Assembly (NCBI GenBank): GCA_023262005.1
Contig: JALREL010000069.1
Location: 1 to 38,451, forward strand
DNA length: 38,451 nt
Reading direction: 5' to 3'
Origin: Sphingorhabdus sp.
Lineage (GTDB): Bacteria > Pseudomonadota > Alphaproteobacteria > Sphingomonadales > Sphingomonadaceae
The stretch's first letter is position 1; each line of letters starts with the position of its first letter. The notes below the pieces were generated by a model. It worked only from the letters and a program-made list of their open reading frames with translations, searched no databases and was not told the DNA's origin. A program made the translations under genes and the position numbers. Shown here in pieces: positions 33,568-38,451 of the stretch.

Positions 33568-36438
33568 ATGAAATTATACCATAGCCTTCGCCTCGCGACA
33601 GCAATCGCGCTATTGATCCCTGCGCAAACATCGTTCGCGGAAACGCCCCAAGCCACTGCGACCAAGATGGCGCAGACCCCTTGGCTTTACGAGAATAGCG
33701 ATGTTCCGGTTGATACCAGTTGGACCTTTGGCGTGCTCGACAATGGTGTGCGCTATGCGGTGAAGCGCAATGTCGTGCCAGCAGGCCAGGTATCGATCCG
33801 CGTGCGCGTCGATGCAGGCTCGCTGCATGAAGAAGAAAATGAACTCGGCTTTGCGCACCTGATGGAGCATCTGGCCTTTCGCGGGTCCGAACATGTGCCT
33901 GATGGAGAGGCCAAGCGCATCTGGCAGCGCTTCGGCGTCACCTTTGGCAGTGACAGCAATGCCCAGACGACACCGACACAGACGGTGTACAAGCTAGACC
34001 TGCCGAACAGTTCACCCGCGACGCTCGATGAATCGCTCAAGCTGCTTTCGGGCATGGTGCGCGCGCCCAATATTTCAGAAAGCGCATTGAATGCAGAGCG
34101 CGCCATCGTTCAGGCCGAATTGCGCGAATCCGCTGGTGCGGGAATGGACCTGGGCGAAGCGATGCGCCAGCATGCCTTTCAGGGGCAGCGGCTCGCCAAC
34201 CGTTCGACGATCGGTTCGATCGCCAGCCTCGATTCCGCAACAGCGGCGGGCCTGCGCGAATTCCATCGCCGTTGGTATCGACCTGAAAAACTGGTGGTTT
34301 CGATCGCGGGGGATGCCGATCCGGCAGAGCTTGAAAAGCTGGTGCAAAAGCATTTCGGTGGCTGGAAAGGGAAGGGCGCTGCCGTACCCGATCCCGATTT
34401 CGGCCGCCCCAACCCGGGTGGCAGCATAGCCAAGACGGTGGTTGCACCAACTCTGCCACCCAATGTGGCGATCATATATGCCCGGCCTTGGGAAAAGGTT
34501 GATGATACCATCGCCTATAACGAACAATTGCTGGTCGATGCGCTTGCGCAACAAATCGTCAACCGCCGGCTGGTGGCGCAGGCGCGCGCCGGATCGACCT
34601 TCAGCCTGGCCGAGGTCGGGCAGGAAGATATTTCGCGCAGCGCCGATACGACGACCGTCATCATCACCCCGATAGGCGACAATTGGCAGCAGGCGGTGGC
34701 CGATGTGCGCGCGATCATCGAAGATGCGGTCAGCACGCCGCCATCGCAGGCCGATATCGAGCGCGAAGTAACGCTTTTTGGCAATGCGCTGCGCACCATG
34801 CGCGACAGCTATCCGTTCGAGGCAGCGGCGAAACAGGCCGACGATATCGTTAAGGCGGTCGACATCCGCGAAACGATTGCTGCGCCCGACACCGTTGTTG
34901 GCGTGTTTGAAAATATGCGCGGAAAATTCACGCCCGAGCGGTTGTTTGCGGCCACCAAGGCGCTGTTTTCCGCAGATGCGGTACGCATCTTGCGTACCTC
35001 GCCGGTGGACGACGGTGCCGATGCGGACGTCCGGCTGGCCAAGGCGCTGACCGATCCGGTATCGGCGGCGTCATCGGTTCGGCTTGCTGGCAATGCCATC
35101 ACATTCGATGATTTGCCCAAGCTGGGGGCGCCGTCGCAGATTGTAGTGCGCAACCGGCTGCAACGACTTGAGATGGAGTCGGTCGAACTTTCCAACGGTG
35201 TGCGTGCCTTGCTGTTCCCCAACAAGGCGGAAAGCGGGCAGGTTCGGGTGCTTGTGCGCTTTGGCCGCGGCTATCAGGCGCTTGATCCGTCAAAGGCGGG
35301 TCTGATGTGGTCGGGCCCGGGCGTGATCAGCGAAAGCGGCGTTGGCAAGTTCAGCCGTACCCAGATCGACCAGTTGCTCAATGGGCGACGTATCGAACTG
35401 GGCTTCAATGTCGACAATGACGCGTTCGAATATAGCGCGACGACGCGACCCGAGGATCTGGCTGACCAGTTGCGGATGATCGCGACCAAGATGGAAAATC
35501 CCAATTGGGATGTCGCGCCGCTCGAACGTGAAAAGGCGCTCGCCATATCGACATATCGCAGTTTCGATATGTCGGCGACCGCAGTGCTGCAGCGCGAGTT
35601 GCAATACCGCCTGTCGGGCAACGACCTGCGCTGGAAAATCCCGACGCCCGAAGAAGTCAGCAAATTGGATGGCAAGAGCTTTCGGTCATTCTGGGAGCCT
35701 CTGCTTGCCAGCGGCCCTGTAGAGGTATTGCTGTTCGGTGATTTCGAAATCGAACAGGCGCTGGAAGTGTTGCGTTCGACTGTTGGCGCGATGAAGCCAC
35801 GCACGGCCGCAGCCATTTCGGCAAAGGCCGCGCAAGTCGTGTTTCCGGCGGCCAATGCGACACCGCTGCGTTTTATCCATAAAGGCCCCAAGGACCAGAT
35901 GGCGGCTGTCATCGGCTGGCCGACAGGAGCCGGTTTGGCGCAGATCGCGGAGGCCCGGCAACTCGAAGTGCTTGCGGCGCTGTTCCGCGACCGATTGTTC
36001 GAAAAATTCCGTTCCGAACAGGCGGCCAGTTACAGCCCGGATGCGACTGCGACCTGGCCCGACGAATTCACTTCGGGCGGGTTCCTGATGGCCTATAGCC
36101 AGATGCAGCCCAAGGATGCCGACCGCTTCTTTGCCTTTGCCAAATCGGTCGCGGCCGACCTTGCGGCATCACCGGTTAGCCCGGACGAGTTGCAACGCTC
36201 GCTCGAGCCGATCCTGCAATATGTCGAACGTGCCACTACCGGAAATTTGTTCTGGATGAACGAACTTGAAGGCGCGACCTACAATGCCGCACGCTACGAG
36301 GCGCTCGGGCGATTGTATAGTGATTACAGCAAGGTAACCCCCGAACAGCTACAGGCACTGGCGCGCAAATATCTGGTCGATGCAAAGGCATGGACGATGG
36401 TGGTCGAGCCTGATGCCGAGGCGGTGGCTTCGCGCTGA
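33568..36438 (+). CDS. Exported M16 family zinc protease, two modules
   Basis: A 956-aa pitrilysin-type peptidase. A signal peptide (MKLYHSLRLATAIALLIPAQTSFA) indicates the periplasm. The N-terminal active module has the inverted zinc motif HLMEH at 97-101 (FAHLMEHLAFRGSEH), with the distal Glu at 177 or 184 (NAERAIVQAELRE). The second module (about 500-956) resembles the inactive M16 partner domain and has no HxxEH. The two together form the clamshell chamber that degrades short peptides. Length is standard for the large M16 group. Stop is followed at once by a 12-bp hairpin shared with the convergent GFA gene. Confidence 0.95.
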   Translation: MKLYHSLRLATAIALLIPAQTSFAETPQATATKMAQTPWLYENSDVPVDTSWTFGVLDNGVRYAVKRNVVPAGQVSIRVRVDAGSLHEEENELGFAHLMEHLAFRGSEHVPDGEAKRIWQRFGVTFGSDSNAQTTPTQTVYKLDLPNSSPATLDESLKLLSGMVRAPNISESALNAERAIVQAELRESAGAGMDLGEAMRQHAFQGQRLANRSTIGSIASLDSATAAGLREFHRRWYRPEKLVVSIAGDADPAELEKLVQKHFGGWKGKGAAVPDPDFGRPNPGGSIAKTVVAPTLPPNVAIIYARPWEKVDDTIAYNEQLLVDALAQQIVNRRLVAQARAGSTFSLAEVGQEDISRSADTTTVIITPIGDNWQQAVADVRAIIEDAVSTPPSQADIEREVTLFGNALRTMRDSYPFEAAAKQADDIVKAVDIRETIAAPDTVVGVFENMRGKFTPERLFAATKALFSADAVRILRTSPVDDGADADVRLAKALTDPVSAASSVRLAGNAITFDDLPKLGAPSQIVVRNRLQRLEMESVELSNGVRALLFPNKAESGQVRVLVRFGRGYQALDPSKAGLMWSGPGVISESGVGKFSRTQIDQLLNGRRIELGFNVDNDAFEYSATTRPEDLADQLRMIATKMENPNWDVAPLEREKALAISTYRSFDMSATAVLQRELQYRLSGNDLRWKIPTPEEVSKLDGKSFRSFWEPLLASGPVEVLLFGDFEIEQALEVLRSTVGAMKPRTAAAISAKAAQVVFPAANATPLRFIHKGPKDQMAAVIGWPTGAGLAQIAEARQLEVLAALFRDRLFEKFRSEQAASYSPDATATWPDEFTSGGFLMAYSQMQPKDADRFFAFAKSVAADLAASPVSPDELQRSLEPILQYVERATTGNLFWMNELEGATYNAARYEALGRLYSDYSKVTPEQLQALARKYLVDAKAWTMVVEPDAEAVASR

Positions 36439-36466
36439 TCCTCCTTCCCGATTGCGGGAAGGGGGA
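36439..36466. terminator. 12-bp hairpin between convergent genes
   Basis: Positions 36439-36450 pair with 36455-36466 over 12 bp (one G-U on the plus strand) around ATTG. It starts right after the M16 stop codon and ends 6 nt before the GFA stop. There is no T-run. This pyrimidine-rich TTCCCG-ATTG-CGGGAA pattern is often repeated between sphingomonad genes, so it may be a dispersed element used as a two-way terminator. Confidence 0.65.
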
Positions 36467-36472
36467 GTTAGC

Positions 36473-36871
36473 CTATTCCGGAAAGCGATCAAATAGCGGC
36501 AGGCTGTGCGCGGTTTCCATCCAGCCCAGCCGTTCCGCAACCTGGATATGTGCCGATGGCGGCAAGGCATCGGGGTCGTCGAGAGTTGCGGATTGGATGT
36601 CAACAATACCGGGCAGGAACTCCGCGTTGCGATAATAGAGGCCCGATCCGCATATGGAGCAGAAACTGCGTATGGCAGAGCCCGACGAGTTGAAAGTCAC
36701 CGGTTCACCTTGAACCAGCTCGAACTGTGAATCGGTAAAGGCCGCCCATGCGACCATCGGGGCGCCGGACGATTTGCGGCAATCGTTGCAGTGGCAAAGC
36801 GCCACATGTTGGGGTTCGCCGCTCACTTCATAACGCACAGCGCCACACTGGCAGCCACCTTGATATGTCAT
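36473..36871 (-). CDS. GFA family protein (Gfa-like zinc protein)
   Basis: A 132-aa member of the family named for glutathione-dependent formaldehyde-activating enzyme. It has the zinc-binding pairs GGCQCGAVRYEV, ALCHCNDCRKSSGA and FCSICGSGLYYR, all Cys present. The N-terminal MTYQGGCQCGAVRY is typical. Despite the name most members have no proven formaldehyde activity, and no glutathione or formaldehyde gene is adjacent. Located between the M16 protease (convergent) and hslU (same strand, 49-nt gap). Confidence 0.9.
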   Translation of the reverse strand: MTYQGGCQCGAVRYEVSGEPQHVALCHCNDCRKSSGAPMVAWAAFTDSQFELVQGEPVTFNSSGSAIRSFCSICGSGLYYRNAEFLPGIVDIQSATLDDPDALPPSAHIQVAERLGWMETAHSLPLFDRFPE

Positions 36872-36920
36872 GCAATGTCTCCTTCCTGCAGCGACTCATA
36901 TAGCAGGAAAATGAGAACAA

Positions 36921-38219
36921 TTATAGAACATATTTGGAGAGGTCGGCGTCCTTGGCAATGCCCGATAGCTGTTGCTCGACATAGGCGGCATCGATCTTGA
37001 TCGTTTCGCCTTTGCGGTCTTCGGCGTCAAAACTGATGTCTTCAAGCAAGCGTTCCATCACCGTTTGCAGCCGGCGTGCGCCGATATTCTCAACGCTTTC
37101 ATTCACCTGCGCGGCGATACGGGCGAGCGCTGCGATGGCATCATCGGTGAATTCGAGCGCGACATCTTCGGTACCCAGCAGCGCCACATATTGGTGCGGC
37201 AGATTGGCCTTGGTCTGCGAAAGAATGCGGACAAAGTCTTCCTGGGTCAGCGCGGTCAGTTCGACTCGGATCGGCAAGCGCCCCTGCAATTCGGGCAGCA
37301 TGTCGCTCGGTTTCGAGACATGGAACGCACCGCTGGCGATGAACAGCACATGGTCGGTTTTCATCGGGCCATATTTGGTCGCGACCGTGGTGCCTTCGAT
37401 CAAGGGCAGCAGGTCACGCTGGACGCCTTCACGGCTGACCGATCCGCCACGCACGTCGCTGACGGCAATCTTGTCGATTTCATCGAGGAAGACAATTCCG
37501 TTTGCCTCTGCATCTGCGATGGCAGTGCGCGCAACATCATCCTGGTCGAGGCGCTTTTCGGTTTCTTCATCGACCAGCTTGGCCCAGGCTTCGGGTACCT
37601 TCATCTTGCGGCGCTTCTGGTTGTTCTGGCCGAACGCCTTGCCCATCATCTCGCCGATGTTGATCATGCCGACGCCGCCCATTCCGGGGATTTCCATTGG
37701 CATGCGCGGGGCATCGGTAACTTCGATTTCGATCTCGACATCGTCCATGTGCCGGTCGCGGATGCGCTGGCGAAATGCCTCGCGCGTGGCTTCGCTTGCG
37801 GTTTCACCGGCCAATGGCTTCAAGATTCGTTCCATGGCAGCCGCCTCGGCGGCTTCACGCACGACTTCGCGGCGGCGGTCCTTTTCCAGCCGGATCGCCT
37901 CTTCGACGAGGTCGCGGGCAATCTGTTCGACATCGCGCCCGACATAGCCGACCTCGGTGAACTTGGTTGCCTCGACCTTGATGAACGGCGCATCGGCCAG
38001 CTTGGCAAGGCGGCGGCTGATCTCGGTCTTGCCGCAACCCGTGGGGCCGATCATCAGGATATTCTTGGGCGTCACTTCGTCGCGCAAATCTGCCGGAAGC
38101 CGTTGACGGCGCCAGCGATTGCGCAATGCGACAGCGACCGCGCGTTTGGCATCGGCCTGGCCGATGATGTGTTCGTCCAATGCGGCGACGATCGCCTTGG
38201 GAGTAAGGTTCTGGCTCAT
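36921..38219 (-). CDS. hslU: ATP-dependent protease ATPase subunit HslU
   Basis: A 432-aa AAA+ unfoldase that feeds substrates to the HslV peptidase. Walker A is GPTGCGKT at 58-65, the pore loop GYVG is at 91-94 ([13 protein letters not shown]), Walker B is [12 protein letters not shown], and the I domain is at about 110-230 ([19 protein letters not shown]). The C-terminus DLSKYVL is the tail that inserts into HslV. Full length. It lies 19 nt after hslV, so a normal hslVU operon. Usually heat-shock controlled; the promoter would be upstream of hslV, outside the window. Confidence 0.97.
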   Translation of the reverse strand: MSQNLTPKAIVAALDEHIIGQADAKRAVAVALRNRWRRQRLPADLRDEVTPKNILMIGPTGCGKTEISRRLAKLADAPFIKVEATKFTEVGYVGRDVEQIARDLVEEAIRLEKDRRREVVREAAEAAAMERILKPLAGETASEATREAFRQRIRDRHMDDVEIEIEVTDAPRMPMEIPGMGGVGMINIGEMMGKAFGQNNQKRRKMKVPEAWAKLVDEETEKRLDQDDVARTAIADAEANGIVFLDEIDKIAVSDVRGGSVSREGVQRDLLPLIEGTTVATKYGPMKTDHVLFIASGAFHVSKPSDMLPELQGRLPIRVELTALTQEDFVRILSQTKANLPHQYVALLGTEDVALEFTDDAIAALARIAAQVNESVENIGARRLQTVMERLLEDISFDAEDRKGETIKIDAAYVEQQLSGIAKDADLSKYVL

Positions 38220-38238
38220 TATATGGTGTTCCTGTGGA

Positions 38239-38451
38239 TCAGCTGACGCTGTCCATGCTTTCGACCGTCAACTGGTCGTTGGTGTAGACGCAGATTTCGG
38301 CGGCAATCTTCATCGCGTGCCGCGCCTGCGTTTCGGCATCGGCTTCATAGTCCATCAGCGCACGGGCTGCAGAGAGAGCATAATTGCCGCCCGATCCGAT
38401 TGCAGCAATGCCATCCAACGGCTCCAGCACATCGCCATTGCCCGTCAGGAT
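38239..38451 (-). CDS. hslV: ATP-dependent protease subunit HslV, 3' part
   Basis: The last 70 residues of the HslV threonine peptidase, cut by the window edge. The visible part starts [11 protein letters not shown] and includes [34 protein letters not shown] and QLTVE, all standard for the C-terminal half. The catalytic N-terminal Thr is outside. First gene of the hslVU operon. Confidence 0.95.
   Translation of the reverse strand: MLTGNGDVLEPLDGIAAIGSGGNYALSAARALMDYEADAETQARHAMKIAAEICVYTNDQLTVESMDSVS

Overview
This window reads as a chromosomal stretch of a sphingomonad (Alphaproteobacteria, Sphingomonadales, near Sphingopyxis or Sphingorhabdus). That placement is inference from four things: high-GC coding with dense operons, a single-cysteine alphaproteobacterial DksA, a Ser-rich exported protein ending in a PEP-CTERM-like tail of the VPAPP...RRR type, and intergenic inverted repeats built on the TTCGACAAGCTCAG core typical of sphingomonads. 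I saw no tRNA, rRNA, CRISPR array, insertion sequence or prophage. Nearly all the content is housekeeping, with a few less ordinary genes.

Layout. 1-3173: an hscA/dnaK chimeric reading frame followed by dnaJ. 3243-5345: a Tat-exported lysozyme-like protein and a periplasmic metallo-beta-lactamase-fold hydrolase. 5436-8630: a DUF3376-type patatin (minus strand) divergent from a nitroreductase. 8675-12799: a tight plus-strand run of radA, cvpA, a degenerate SufU/NifU-like scaffold and a KefB-type antiporter. 12796-14447: aroK-aroB (minus). 14520-18440: a 58-aa membrane protein, a 605-aa exported protein of unknown function, a Xer recombinase and accA. 18542-20543: an M48 lipoprotein protease convergent with dksA. 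20544-20921: the only long non-coding stretch, leading into the Ser-rich PEP-CTERM-like protein (20922-22190), which ends at a strong intrinsic terminator. 22308-26305: serS, surE, a DUF1761-like membrane protein (minus) and rimO. 26388-29985: an EthA-type flavin monooxygenase, a double-anchored lipoprotein (minus) and an M17 aminopeptidase. 30013-33519: NlpC/P60, argC, map (minus) and a CinA-like protein. 33568-38451: a two-module M16 protease, a GFA-family protein, hslU and the 3' end of hslV.

Protein quality control is over-represented: DnaK/DnaJ, RadA's Lon-like domain, M48, M16, M17 and HslUV. Cell-envelope enzymes form a second theme: the lysozyme-like protein, NlpC/P60, M48 and the Ser-rich surface protein.

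The most important anomaly is at the left edge. Residues 1 to about 160 of the first gene are HscA (the Fe-S chaperone of the ISC system) and the rest is DnaK. The switch lies inside a stretch almost identical in both families (about 515-550), which is what a mis-joined assembly would give; a true recombination is the less likely alternative. The best candidates for under-described biology are the Ser-repeat exported protein with its structured leader, the two hairpins that cover ribosome-binding sites, the scaffold protein missing two metal ligands, and the 605-aa exported protein beside xerD.
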